A DNA stretch of 32,038 nt from Bacteroidota bacterium (GTDB lineage: Bacteria > Bacteroidota > Bacteroidia > Chitinophagales > Saprospiraceae), in the NCBI GenBank assembly GCA_009908745.1, contig JAAAOU010000113.1:1-32038 (forward strand). Reading direction: 5' to 3'. A program made the position numbers and the translations under genes. Numbering within the stretch: the stretch's first letter is position 1; each line of letters begins with the position of its first letter. This document shows positions 16,879 through 25,409 of this stretch, piece after piece. The notes beneath the pieces were generated by a model. The model ran no database searches. It saw only the letters and a list, made by a program, of their open reading frames with translations, and was not told the DNA's origin.

Positions 16879-19695
16879 ATGTCCAAACTAAATATCTCCC
16901 TGCGCTTATTTATTGCTCTTATACTTGTATTCTCCAGCTTCAGTCTGCTGCATGCGACTCACAACCGGGCTGGCGAAATCACCGTGCGCCGTGTTGCCGA
17001 GGACTGCGTGGGTGCCGAGGGCTTGACCGTAGAAATCACCGTGACGACCTACACCAAAGCCAGTAGTGTACAAGCCGACCGCGACACCCTGACGATTTGC
17101 TTTGGCTACGAGGTGGATGACGAGCCGGTTTGCCAGCGGGTAGCCCGTATCAACGGCCCGGGAAACCCGCCGCAGGGTGAACGCCTTGAGAACGATACCA
17201 AAGTCAATAAATACGTGGTCGTTCATACCTATCCGTCCCGGGGGACGTACCGCATTACTATGACTGACCCGAACCGGAACGGCGGAATATTGAATGTCAA
17301 CAGCCCCAATTCAGATCAAGTGCGGTTCCATCTAGAAACGCATTATACCATTCCCAACCCGCAGTTTCAAGGCTGTAACAATTCCCCTATTATCACGCAG
17401 CCCCCCGTGGACATTGGCTGCGTAGGGCGGGTCTTTGTGCACAACCCCAATGCCTACGACGAGGATAAGGACAGTTTGTCTTACGAATTCATCACGCCGT
17501 TGCAGGATATAGATACGCCTGTCCCTAACTACGAAGAAGTGGATATGATAGGTGCGGGGTCTGGCAACGAAATCACCCTCAACCGGGAAACCGGGGAAAT
17601 CATCTGGGATGCCCCACAGCGGGCCGGGGAGTACAATATCGCCATCCTCATCCGCGAGTACCGCAATGGGCAAGAGATTGGCTCCATTGTGCGGGATATG
17701 CAGATATTGATCGAGGAGTGTGAGAATTTGCCGCCGATCGTGGAGACGGAGTTTGATGAGGTTTGCGTGATAGCGGGTGAAGTGTTGGAGCTTGAGGTGA
17801 CCGCCACCGCCCCATTGATAGAGGCGAATCAACGGGTGCGGCTTACGGCTCGGGGAGGGCCTTTTGAGGTGCCGTTCAGCCCGGCGACCTTTGAGCCGAC
17901 TACCAATCAGTTTGAAGAAGACCCGGTTACCAAAGTGTTCCGTTGGGAGACGAGCTGCGAACAGATTTCCAGTCAGTACTACCAAGTCGTTTTCAAAGCC
18001 ACAGACGACTTCTTCGGTGACTCAACAGGCTTGGCGACCCTGAAAACCGTACGTATTAAAGTGGTAGGACCGCCCCCGCAGGATGTGCAGGCGGAGTCGG
18101 TCTCCAACGAGGTGGAGGTCAGTTGGGCCAACCCGTACCGTTGTGAAGCAACACAGATCGACTACTTCCGGGGCTTTTCGGTCTGGCGGCGGGAAGGAAG
18201 CACCGATTTCCCGATTGATACCTGTACGCCGGGCTTGGACGGCAGTGGCTACCAACGGATTACCACCGCTTTTGTCAACAGCGAAGAGGATGGACGCTAT
18301 GTGTTCCGCGATGCCGATGTGGAGCGGGGCAGGACCTACTGCTACCGGGTATTGGGCGAGTTCGCATTCACCACACCTACGGGCAGTGCGACCTACAATC
18401 CGGTACAGAGCCTAGCTTCCGATTCCGCCTGTGTGCAGCTGAGCCGTGATGTCCCGCTGCTTACCAACGTGAGCGTAATGTCGACGGACGCATCCATTGG
18501 CCAAATGGAAGTCTGCTGGTCGAAACCTTTGCCCGAAGACTTAGATACTATCCAAAATCCTGGGCCGTATACCTACGAAGTGCTCCGTGCGCCAGGCCTC
18601 ACCCCACAAGAAGGCGATTTTGCGGAAATTGGCGTGCGTTTCACGAGTCCTTCTTTTGCGCAAGCCAACGATACTTGCTTTGTGGATACGGGGTTGAATA
18701 CGGCGGAGCAGGCTTACAGCTACAAGATCAACTTTTATGTCAATGGCGAAAGTGAGCCCCTTGGCAGCACAAACCCCGCTTCCTCTGTTTTTCTGAACAT
18801 CGCCCCCACGGATAATGCCAATGTGCTGAGTTGGCAAGAAGAGGTGCCGTGGAACAATCTGGAGTATGTGGTCTACCGCTTGAATAACGGCGGTACATTT
18901 GACTCTCTAGCCACAGTGACCGAACCTACTTATACCGACGATGGCCTTATCAATATGCAGGAGTACTGTTATTATGTACAGTCGGTAGGTTCTTACGGCA
19001 TTGACAACGTCGTTTTCCCCATACTGAACGACTCTCAGGAAGAATGTGGCGTGCCGGTAGACAATATTGCGCCTTGCCCCCCTACGCTAGAAGTATTCAC
19101 TGCCTGTGATCTGGACGTAGATTGCGAAAACGAGGAAGAGCTCTTCAATACGCTGGAATGGCAAAACCCAATGGATATCTGCGAGGAGACCGATGACGTA
19201 GTGCGTTATCGGATTTACTACGCCCCCTTCGAGGGAGAGTCGTTTGAGCGGATTGCGGAGATTGACGATTCGCGGGTTACACAGTACGACCACAACCCGG
19301 AAATTGGTATTGCGGGCTGTTACGCGGTTACGGCGGTGGATACCTTTAACAACGAGAGTGAGCTCAGCAATATCGTCTGCGTGGACAATTGCCCGACGTA
19401 CAACCTGCCGAATGCCTTCACCCCCAACGGCGACGGGCAGAATGAGCTATTCCGGCCATTTTCCATCTGTTTTATTGAGCGCGTGGAATTCCGGGTGTTC
19501 AACCGCTGGGGAGAAGTAGTCTTCACGACCAACGACCCTGAAATCAACTGGGATGGCACCAATCTGCGGGGAGAGCCGCTGAAAGAAGGCACCTATTATT
19601 ACAGTTGCCGCTATTTTGAACGGCGGGTGGATGGTATTGCCCCTGGCCCGGAGCAGCTGAAAGGCTACATTGAGCTTATCCGCGGAACGAGATAA
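16879..19695 (+). CDS. T9SS type B secreted protein with fibronectin-III-like domains
   Basis: 938 residues with a complete N-terminus: signal peptide 1-26, mature protein beginning THNRAGEITVRRV, the usual opening of a large family of Bacteroidota surface proteins. Residues about 27-285 form that N-terminal beta domain, ending in a cadherin/Ig-like stretch (AYDEDKDSLSYEF, GEIIWDAPQRAGEYNI). From about 393 on there are fibronectin-III-like modules (VEVSWANPY, MEVCWSKPLP, NVLSWQEEVPW and a further one near 760-830), many with paired Cys. The last ~95 residues are the gliding-associated sorting domain (NAFTPNGDGQNELF, FNRWGEVVF, NWDGTNLRGE, LKGYIELIRG). It should be exported by T9SS and held at the surface. 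Ligand unknown. Monocistronic between two clear terminators. Confidence 0.92.
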   Translation: MSKLNISLRLFIALILVFSSFSLLHATHNRAGEITVRRVAEDCVGAEGLTVEITVTTYTKASSVQADRDTLTICFGYEVDDEPVCQRVARINGPGNPPQGERLENDTKVNKYVVVHTYPSRGTYRITMTDPNRNGGILNVNSPNSDQVRFHLETHYTIPNPQFQGCNNSPIITQPPVDIGCVGRVFVHNPNAYDEDKDSLSYEFITPLQDIDTPVPNYEEVDMIGAGSGNEITLNRETGEIIWDAPQRAGEYNIAILIREYRNGQEIGSIVRDMQILIEECENLPPIVETEFDEVCVIAGEVLELEVTATAPLIEANQRVRLTARGGPFEVPFSPATFEPTTNQFEEDPVTKVFRWETSCEQISSQYYQVVFKATDDFFGDSTGLATLKTVRIKVVGPPPQDVQAESVSNEVEVSWANPYRCEATQIDYFRGFSVWRREGSTDFPIDTCTPGLDGSGYQRITTAFVNSEEDGRYVFRDADVERGRTYCYRVLGEFAFTTPTGSATYNPVQSLASDSACVQLSRDVPLLTNVSVMSTDASIGQMEVCWSKPLPEDLDTIQNPGPYTYEVLRAPGLTPQEGDFAEIGVRFTSPSFAQANDTCFVDTGLNTAEQAYSYKINFYVNGESEPLGSTNPASSVFLNIAPTDNANVLSWQEEVPWNNLEYVVYRLNNGGTFDSLATVTEPTYTDDGLINMQEYCYYVQSVGSYGIDNVVFPILNDSQEECGVPVDNIAPCPPTLEVFTACDLDVDCENEEELFNTLEWQNPMDICEETDDVVRYRIYYAPFEGESFERIAEIDDSRVTQYDHNPEIGIAGCYAVTAVDTFNNESELSNIVCVDNCPTYNLPNAFTPNGDGQNELFRPFSICFIERVEFRVFNRWGEVVFTTNDPEINWDGTNLRGEPLKEGTYYYSCRYFERRVDGIAPGPEQLKGYIELIRGTR

Positions 19696-19730
19696 TGGTT
19701 GTTGGGAGAGGCGGAAAAACAAAAAGCCGC

Positions 19731-19774
19731 TCTGGTCAAATTTGTAAACCAGAGCGGCTTTTTTAGTACGAGCA
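19731..19774. terminator. Bidirectional terminator between convergent genes
   Basis: AAAAAGCCGCTCTGGT (19731-19746) pairs perfectly with its complement from 19758 around an 11-base loop. T-runs occur on both strands. It serves the type B protein gene on the plus strand and the TPR protein gene on the minus strand. Confidence 0.93.
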
Positions 19775-19779
19775 TAAGT

Positions 19780-20739
19780 TTACCCGCCTAGCTCTTTGAT
19801 GCGGTAAGAAGCACTTTCGGTGTATTTGCCGCTCACCATCTTATAGGCCTCAATGGCTTCTGCGGTCTTGCCTTGCTTTTCTAGGGCACCACCTTTCAGC
19901 ATGAGGTACTTGCCTTTGGTGTCTTCGTCGAGTTCGCCTGTTTCCATGGCTTTTGCAGCGTGCATGAGCGCCTTGTCAGCCATGCCTTTTTCCAGCAGCG
20001 CATCGCCCAGGTAGTAGTGTACATCAGCGGACTCCTGTTTTTCCAAGAAAATGTTAGCCATTTCCACCACCGTATCCCAGTCTTTGTCCGACCAAGTCAC
20101 AGCTACCATATTAGCGGCTTTTTTGTACATCTTTTCGCCTTTGGCTACGATTTCCTCGTCTTCGTCGGCCCGGCAGATATCACCGGCTTTGAGGTAGCCT
20201 TTCATGGCTTTGATGGGCTGGTCCAGTTCCTCAAGCGACTGTGCATGGCCAAGGAAGTTCTTGTAGTAGCTGCTGTCTAGGCCAATTCCTTTGTTATAGG
20301 TTTCCAGGGCTTTTTCGTACTGCTCTTCTTTTTTGAGCTCATTGCCCCGTACATAAGCGACGCGGGTGCCGTTGGCTTTGGCGATCTTTACGACTTTCTC
20401 GCTCTCGGCTTCTTGGCCGGCCTCCAAGGCTTTCACATAGGCGTTGAGGGCCCCGTCGAAGTCTTTATCATTTCTCAGCTGCGTACCCATGTTAAGCGTA
20501 GCGGCAGCCATGCCTTTCTTGGCAGCGTCGATGATATTGGCGTCGTAGGACTTTTCGGGGTCTCCTACTTCAATAGCCTGTTGGAAAGAGGCGATGGCCT
20601 CCTTGTATTGCTTTTCACTAGCCTTGGTTTTTCCGGCTTGGTAGGCTTCGTACGCCTGTGTGCTAGAATCTTGTGCTGCCACGTTGAGGGTGAGCCCCAA
20701 AAACGCCAGCATACTTCCTAAAACGATAATCCTTCTCAC
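19780..20739 (-). CDS. Exported tetratricopeptide-repeat protein
   Basis: 319 residues from a GTG start at 20739. No ATG exists upstream in frame; the longer frame would start at a TTG inside the -7 promoter box (20773-20780). From the GTG the protein opens with a clean signal peptide (MRRIIVLGSMLAFLGLTLNVAAQ). The mature part is a chain of TPR helices (AYQAGKTKASEKQYKEAIASFQQAIE, GNELKKEEQYEKALETYNKGIGLD, ADVHYYLGDALLEKGMADKALMHAAKAME, GGALEKQGKTAEAIEAYKMV are shown here only as separate helix pairs by their first residues). TPR arrays mediate protein-protein contacts; a periplasmic scaffold role is likely. It lies downstream of pcs in the same direction but 148 bases away with its own promoter box. 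Confidence 0.85.
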   Translation of the reverse strand: MRRIIVLGSMLAFLGLTLNVAAQDSSTQAYEAYQAGKTKASEKQYKEAIASFQQAIEVGDPEKSYDANIIDAAKKGMAAATLNMGTQLRNDKDFDGALNAYVKALEAGQEAESEKVVKIAKANGTRVAYVRGNELKKEEQYEKALETYNKGIGLDSSYYKNFLGHAQSLEELDQPIKAMKGYLKAGDICRADEDEEIVAKGEKMYKKAANMVAVTWSDKDWDTVVEMANIFLEKQESADVHYYLGDALLEKGMADKALMHAAKAMETGELDEDTKGKYLMLKGGALEKQGKTAEAIEAYKMVSGKYTESASYRIKELGG

Positions 20740-20772
20740 GGTATTCAAATTGTTTTGGTTAACAAAAGAGGT

Positions 20773-20780
20773 CAAAAATA
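20773..20780 (-). promoter_or_regulatory. -7 box (TATTTTTG) of the TPR gene
   Basis: Full TAnnTTTG match on the minus strand, about 33 bases upstream of the GTG. This supports the GTG start, since a TTG start at 20775 would lie within the promoter. No TTG is found at the usual -33 distance. Confidence 0.45.
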
Positions 20781-20887
20781 TTAATCTCGGTAGTAAATCT
20801 TGTGCATCAAGGGTTAAAAGGCTAGGGATGGAACGTATAGTTGATTGTTCTAGCTGGTTTAACAGCCATATTTAACAAGGGTTTAAG

Positions 20888-21598
20888 TCAATCTTTGTAA
20901 ACAAAGGTAGCAACGACGGCAAATACTGCAAAATATCCTAAACTGAATAGTGTGCCCCAGTACAGTATAGCCGGATAATCGGGGTACCACCAGAGCAAAC
21001 CCGTGACCGACAGCACGAATACCACCGTGAACAGCAGGGTGGCGGGCCGCCAGCGCCTCGTACGGCTCGGGTACGCAAACTTGATGGGCACAAACTGCAA
21101 GGCCGCTAGCACGGTAATGAGCGCAGCGTGCCCGTACGGCGGGAATGGGAAGATGAAAATCAGGTAAAAGGCCACCATGTTCCACATCACCGGGAAACCG
21201 ACAAAGTAGTGGTTATCCGAAATCATACCCGATTTGCCGTAGTAAATCGCCGAAGTGAGCAAAATGAGGAACGCCATACTTAGCGAGAGGGCATCCGGCA
21301 TCAAGTCGGCTTTGTAGATCATAAAAGCGGGCACGATGGCGTAGCCGGCAAAGTCGATCACAAAATCAATGCTCTTGCCACTCATTTGCGGAAGCACTTT
21401 TTCCACTTGGTAACGCCGGGCTAAGGTGCCGTCTACACCGTCAATCAATTGGGCGGCGAGCAGCCACAGCATGGCGGCGCGAAAATCGGCTGCCCCTGCC
21501 TCCACCAAAGCCATAAATACAGTGATGATACCGGTAGCGGTAAACCAGTGCACCAGCCACGCCTTCAGCCGGGTGGAAATAGAATAGGTAGTTTTCAT
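20888..21598 (-). CDS. pcs: Phosphatidylcholine synthase (CDP-diacylglycerol-choline O-phosphatidyltransferase)
   Basis: 236 residues with about eight membrane segments. The CDP-alcohol phosphatidyltransferase signature is complete: Asp53, Asp56-Gly57, Ala60-Arg61, Gly74, Asp78 and Asp82. Between Arg61 and Gly74 there are 12 residues instead of the usual eight, as in Pcs enzymes (RRYQVEKVLPQMSGKSID). The Pcs-like stretches SAIYYGKSGM and VGFPVMWNMVAFYLIF follow. Pcs condenses choline with CDP-diacylglycerol in the inner membrane to give phosphatidylcholine and CMP in one step, so it needs imported choline. It is divergent from a choline-transporter-like gene, with only 47 bases between the start codons. 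This makes the assignment more likely than phosphatidylserine or phosphatidylglycerol-phosphate synthase. Confidence 0.88.
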   Translation of the reverse strand: MKTTYSISTRLKAWLVHWFTATGIITVFMALVEAGAADFRAAMLWLLAAQLIDGVDGTLARRYQVEKVLPQMSGKSIDFVIDFAGYAIVPAFMIYKADLMPDALSLSMAFLILLTSAIYYGKSGMISDNHYFVGFPVMWNMVAFYLIFIFPFPPYGHAALITVLAALQFVPIKFAYPSRTRRWRPATLLFTVVFVLSVTGLLWWYPDYPAILYWGTLFSLGYFAVFAVVATFVYKD

Positions 21599-21645
21599 AA
21601 AGTCGCTGCTAAATTGTCAACATATATAGCTATTTTTTGCGGTCT

Positions 21646-23223
21646 ATGGGCAGAAACGCACACAAAACAAGTTGGAAAATGGCGATACGCCCCGCCCTGT
21701 GGCTGATCGGGCTGCTTTTGTTGACGGGGTTTGGGCTAGAGTTGTTCACGGATGACGACCTCAGCTGGCCGGCTTACCTTTCTATGATGGTGTTTTACGC
21801 CCTCATCTTCGGCCTTGGGGCCTATGCGGCACAGCTGCGGCGGGGGGAAGACAGCGACAGTTTTCTGCTGGCCGGCCGTAGGCTGCCGTTATTGCTAGCT
21901 ATTTTTACCATGAGTGCCACTTGGGTAGGCGGGGGGTACATCAACGGCACGGCTGAATATACCTACAGTTCAGGCTTGGTGTGGGTGCAGGCCCCTTGGG
22001 GATATGCCCTGAGTCTTATCCTTGGCGGCTTGTTCTTCGCCCGGCGGATGCGGCAGCGGCGGTACCGCACTTTGCTGGACCCCCTAGAAGAGCGGTTCGG
22101 CAAACGGGTAGCCGCCCTGTTTTTCCTGCCCGCCCTATCGGGAGAAGTGTTTTGGACGGCAGCTATCCTTACGGCCTTGGGGACGACCTTCGGGGCTATT
22201 GCAGGCTTGGACACGCACACCGCCATAGTGCTTTCGGCGGTCATTACCATCGCCTACACGGCATTGGGCGGCTTGTGGGCGGTAGCGCTTACGGATTTTA
22301 TACAGCTTATGCTGCTGCTGTTGGGGCTGGCGCTTACGGTCCCCTTTGCGCTGCAAGCCGTGGGGGGCTGGCCGGCCGCTTGGGCGCAGTACCAAAGTGA
22401 CTTCGGCGCGGCAGCCAGCTTCTTGCCCAGCCGGGAAGCGCTGGGGAGTTACTATTGGAACTGGTGGGACTACGCGCTTCTGCTCACATTTGGCGGTATT
22501 CCCTGGCAGGTCTACTTTCAGCGTGTGCTGGCTTCCAAGGATGCGGATACCGCGGTGCGGCTGTCGGTATTAGCGGGTTTCGTTTGCCTGCTGGCTGCTG
22601 TACCCGCTGTATTGATTGGCATAGCCGGGCAGACGGCGGACTGGGCGGCGATGGGCCTCGAACCACCGCCCGATGCGGCTTCTACCTTGCCGTGGGTCGT
22701 GCGTTATCTCACGCCGGGCTGGGCGGGCGTCATTGGCTTAGGGGCCGTAGCCGCGGCGGTGATGTCCTCGGCCGACTCCTCTATTCTCTCGGCCTCCTCT
22801 ATGTCCGGGTGGAACGTCTACCGCCCGCTTTTCTCCCCAAAAATAGACCCCGAAACCCTTCGCAAGCTGATACAGCGCGTGATCTGGATCGTCGGTATTG
22901 CCGCTATGCTTATCGCCCTGAATATCCAAAGCGTGTATGAGCTTTGGTTTTTGTGCAGCGACTTTGTGTACTGCCTGCTGTTTCCCGCGCTGGTATGCGC
23001 GCTTTTCGACCCTAAGGCTAACGCTACGGGAGCGGTGGCTGGATTTGTTGTGGCCTTCGTCCTTCGCTTTGGCGGTGGCGACGAGACGTTGGGGATACCG
23101 CTTTTGCTGCCTTACCCTATGGTGGAAGACGGGGTCTCTCTCTTTCCCTTCCGTACTACTGCTATGGTAGCCGGTTTGCTGAGTTCCCTGCTCGTATCCC
23201 GCCTGCGTAACCTCCTCGGCTGA
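21646..23223 (+). CDS. Sodium:solute symporter resembling the animal choline transporter CHT1 (SLC5A7)
   Basis: 525 residues from the ATG at 21646 (a TTG three codons earlier is possible), with about 13 hydrophobic segments. Many stretches match, from memory, human CHT1: SATWVGGGYINGTAE (91-104 region), QAPWGYALSLILGGLFFA (115-132), LPALSGEVFWTAA (161-173), GGIPWQVYFQRVLAS (283-297) and AAAVMSSADSSILSASSM (369-386). The aromatic residues I recall as the choline cage of CHT1 (Trp62, Tyr91, Trp141, Trp254) all have counterparts: Trp93, Tyr120, Trp170, Trp287. Generic SSS proteins (PutP, SglT) lack this set. It should import choline with sodium across the inner membrane and feed the divergent pcs. 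Substrate remains inference; betaine or proline are alternatives. Confidence 0.85.
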   Translation: MGRNAHKTSWKMAIRPALWLIGLLLLTGFGLELFTDDDLSWPAYLSMMVFYALIFGLGAYAAQLRRGEDSDSFLLAGRRLPLLLAIFTMSATWVGGGYINGTAEYTYSSGLVWVQAPWGYALSLILGGLFFARRMRQRRYRTLLDPLEERFGKRVAALFFLPALSGEVFWTAAILTALGTTFGAIAGLDTHTAIVLSAVITIAYTALGGLWAVALTDFIQLMLLLLGLALTVPFALQAVGGWPAAWAQYQSDFGAAASFLPSREALGSYYWNWWDYALLLTFGGIPWQVYFQRVLASKDADTAVRLSVLAGFVCLLAAVPAVLIGIAGQTADWAAMGLEPPPDAASTLPWVVRYLTPGWAGVIGLGAVAAAVMSSADSSILSASSMSGWNVYRPLFSPKIDPETLRKLIQRVIWIVGIAAMLIALNIQSVYELWFLCSDFVYCLLFPALVCALFDPKANATGAVAGFVVAFVLRFGGGDETLGIPLLLPYPMVEDGVSLFPFRTTAMVAGLLSSLLVSRLRNLLG

Positions 23224-23312
23224 ATCCATCGGTTAGTCTATGGGCGCTTATCCGCTGGCCGTACAACGCTAGTCGTTCATAGAAGATACTGGGTTTTATA
23301 AGGTACTATGTA

Positions 23313-23343
23313 TTGCATAGTAGTGGGTTTTGCTTTATATTTG
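23313..23343 (+). promoter_or_regulatory. Consensus promoter of padR, almost touching the ATG
   Basis: TTG (23313-23315), 20 bases, TATATTTG (23336-23343): a full match. The ATG begins 6 bases after the -7 box, where transcription should start, so the mRNA is probably leaderless or nearly so. This placement also argues against the longer frame that starts at the TTG. Confidence 0.7.
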
Positions 23344-23348
23344 TGCCT

Positions 23349-23711
23349 ATGAAAGGCAAAGACATCAATAAAACGAGGCAGCAGCTCATCCGGCAGATGC
23401 GCCGGGGCGTGCTTGAGCTTTGCGTACTTTCTATAGTGGCTAAGAAAGAGGCTTATCCTTCGGACATTATTAAGGAGTTGAAAGCTTCAGACTTAATTGT
23501 GGTAGAAGGCACGCTGTATCCGCTGTTGAGCCGCCTGAAGGACCAGGGGTTGTTACAGTACAACTGGCGGGAGTCTACACAAGGGCCGCCCCGCAAGTAT
23601 TATTCTATTACCGACACAGGCCACACCTTGCTCATGGAGCTTCAAGATACCTGGCAGGCTCTGGTGCAGGCGGTCGATCACTCCACAAAAAACATCAACG
23701 ATAATGAATAA
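23349..23711 (+). CDS. PadR-family transcriptional regulator
   Basis: 120 residues with a PadR winged helix: QLIRQMRRGVLELCVLSIV (helix 1), YPSDIIKELKA (helix 2), VVEGTLYPLLSRLKDQGLL (recognition helix) and the wing GPPRKYYSITDTG (residues about 85-100). It ends with a short C-terminal helix (PadR-s1 type). PadR proteins are dimeric repressors that respond to small molecules or envelope stress. The gene overlaps the PspC-domain gene by 8 bases (ATGAATAA), a standard PadR-PspC pair in Bacteroidota, so it probably controls its own operon. Likely leaderless message. Confidence 0.92.
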   Translation: MKGKDINKTRQQLIRQMRRGVLELCVLSIVAKKEAYPSDIIKELKASDLIVVEGTLYPLLSRLKDQGLLQYNWRESTQGPPRKYYSITDTGHTLLMELQDTWQALVQAVDHSTKNINDNE

Positions 23712-25272
23712 GGTACAGCAGATCAATCTCGGTGGTGTACCCTTTACGATAGATGAGGATGCCTTTGAACACCTTTGTCGGTACTTGGACACCATCCACC
23801 GGCACTTCCGGGAGTCTCAGGGGTACGAAGAGATCACCCAAGATATAGAAGCCCGCTTGGCGGAGTTGTTTCAAGAAAGCCTGGGCCGGCGCACCATCGT
23901 ATCTTTGTCGGACGTCAAGGACGCGATCGTGATTATGGGTACGCCCGAGGATTTTGGCGCCGAGCCTATAGAAGAAGAAACAGCGGGCGCTTCCACAGCG
24001 GGTGAGCGCCAATACAAAACCGGCCGGCGGCTGTTCCGGGACCCGGAAGAAGAAGTGCTCGGAGGGGTGTGCTCGGGCATTGCTGCCTACGTAGGGATTA
24101 GCGACCCGTTGTGGATCCGGTTACTTTTTATTGTGCTGACGATCACCAGCGGTTTTGGCATACCCGCCTACCTTATTCTATGGGCAATCGTTCCGCAGGC
24201 CCAAACAGCTAGTGACCGGCTGGCGATGCGCGGGGAGCCGATTAATGCTTCCAATATCGGCCGTATTATAGAAGAAGAGGTCGAGCATATTTCCCAAAAG
24301 GTATCTGAGCTCGGCGGCAAAAAAAAAGGCCAAAATGGGAGCGGAAGTGAGTTGAGCCGCATACTGCGTGAAATTGTTGCCTTTATCGGCAAAGTACTGC
24401 GCATCATCATTGATATACTCGGAAAGCTTTGGAAGCCGCTGCTGATCTTTGTCGGCATTGCATTTGTGTTTGCTTTCATAGCGGCCTGGGTAGCGGCGGT
24501 GAGCGGCGGGATTTATTTCTGGCCGTACGTAGACTACTTCGCCCCCGCGTCCAACGGTATACTTATGCTGGGTGCTTTCAACCTGCTCATTGTAATTGGA
24601 ATGGTGCTTATGGATGTAGCGCTGTTGATCACCCGACTGCTCTACGGCACCCGCATGAGTAAACCTTGGCGTAATGGATTGGCGGTTTTTTGGGTCTTGA
24701 ATATTGTCAGTCTTGTATTCGTCATGGCGATGTTTGCCCGCGAATTTCACAATGGAGCCAGCGTGCAGCGTCAAGTGCCACTTTCTAGCCTGCGCAGTGA
24801 TACACTCTCCCTCGAAATGGGGGCAGATTACCAAGGGGAGGCGCACTTCGATATCGACAACGAACTGATTATGACGGATGATGCGCTGCTTACCCGTAAC
24901 TTTGATATCCGTATCCGAAAAGGCGATGGGGCGCAATTCGAAGTGAAGACGGAGCTGTCTTCCCGCGGCCCTACACAGGCTGTAGCCGAACGGTACGCGT
25001 TGGCTACCGATTACGAAGCGATTAGCCTTGGGGATAACTTGGTATTCCCTCCTTACCTCAAAGTGCCACAGGGCAATAAGTGGCGGGCTCAGGAAGTAGA
25101 CGTTGAGCTGAGGGTACCCGTAGGCAAGTATATCCGCTTTATGGGCGAGAACCCGTTCTTCATTGATGAGGCGGATAAAGTGGATTACCGGCCCCGTATT
25201 TACGATAATCCAGGCAGCACCTGGGAGATGACCGAAGATGGCTTGAAGTGTTTGGACTGTCAAGAGGAGTAA
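23704..25272 (+). CDS. PspC-domain membrane protein with long C-terminal domain
   Basis: 522 residues. Residues 1-90 are a soluble N-terminal domain (VPFTIDEDAFEHLCRYLD, then LSDVKDAIVIMGTPEDF) common before PspC domains in Bacteroidota. The PspC domain follows at about 108-168 (RDPEEEVLGGVCSGIAAYVG, then a hydrophobic helix ending AYLILWAIVPQ). More transmembrane helices lie near 228-260, 280-305 and 325-345. The last ~170 residues are beta-rich (SDTLSLEMG, FDIRIRKGD, VDVELRVPVGKYIRF), like an adhesin-type or DUF4097-like bundle, and end in a CLDC motif. PspC proteins sense or answer cell-envelope stress at the inner membrane. Translationally coupled to padR. Confidence 0.85.
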   Translation: MNKVQQINLGGVPFTIDEDAFEHLCRYLDTIHRHFRESQGYEEITQDIEARLAELFQESLGRRTIVSLSDVKDAIVIMGTPEDFGAEPIEEETAGASTAGERQYKTGRRLFRDPEEEVLGGVCSGIAAYVGISDPLWIRLLFIVLTITSGFGIPAYLILWAIVPQAQTASDRLAMRGEPINASNIGRIIEEEVEHISQKVSELGGKKKGQNGSGSELSRILREIVAFIGKVLRIIIDILGKLWKPLLIFVGIAFVFAFIAAWVAAVSGGIYFWPYVDYFAPASNGILMLGAFNLLIVIGMVLMDVALLITRLLYGTRMSKPWRNGLAVFWVLNIVSLVFVMAMFAREFHNGASVQRQVPLSSLRSDTLSLEMGADYQGEAHFDIDNELIMTDDALLTRNFDIRIRKGDGAQFEVKTELSSRGPTQAVAERYALATDYEAISLGDNLVFPPYLKVPQGNKWRAQEVDVELRVPVGKYIRFMGENPFFIDEADKVDYRPRIYDNPGSTWEMTEDGLKCLDCQEE

Positions 25273-25409
25273 AGTAACCACTAGTCAAGTTTTTCGCGAA
25301 TTACAGTGCTTGTTGGGAATTCGCTTTTGGAGCGCCCTTTTTCTGTGCAATGGACGTTTTGGAGCTTGCAAAAACGTATTTTTACAGCTACCAAACAAGA
25401 ATTGAGCCT

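Noticed and set aside
24178-25281. A 367-codon open frame antisense to the PspC-domain gene
   Set aside because: Shadow frame without motifs; the plus-strand gene is supported by its domain and by overlap with padR.
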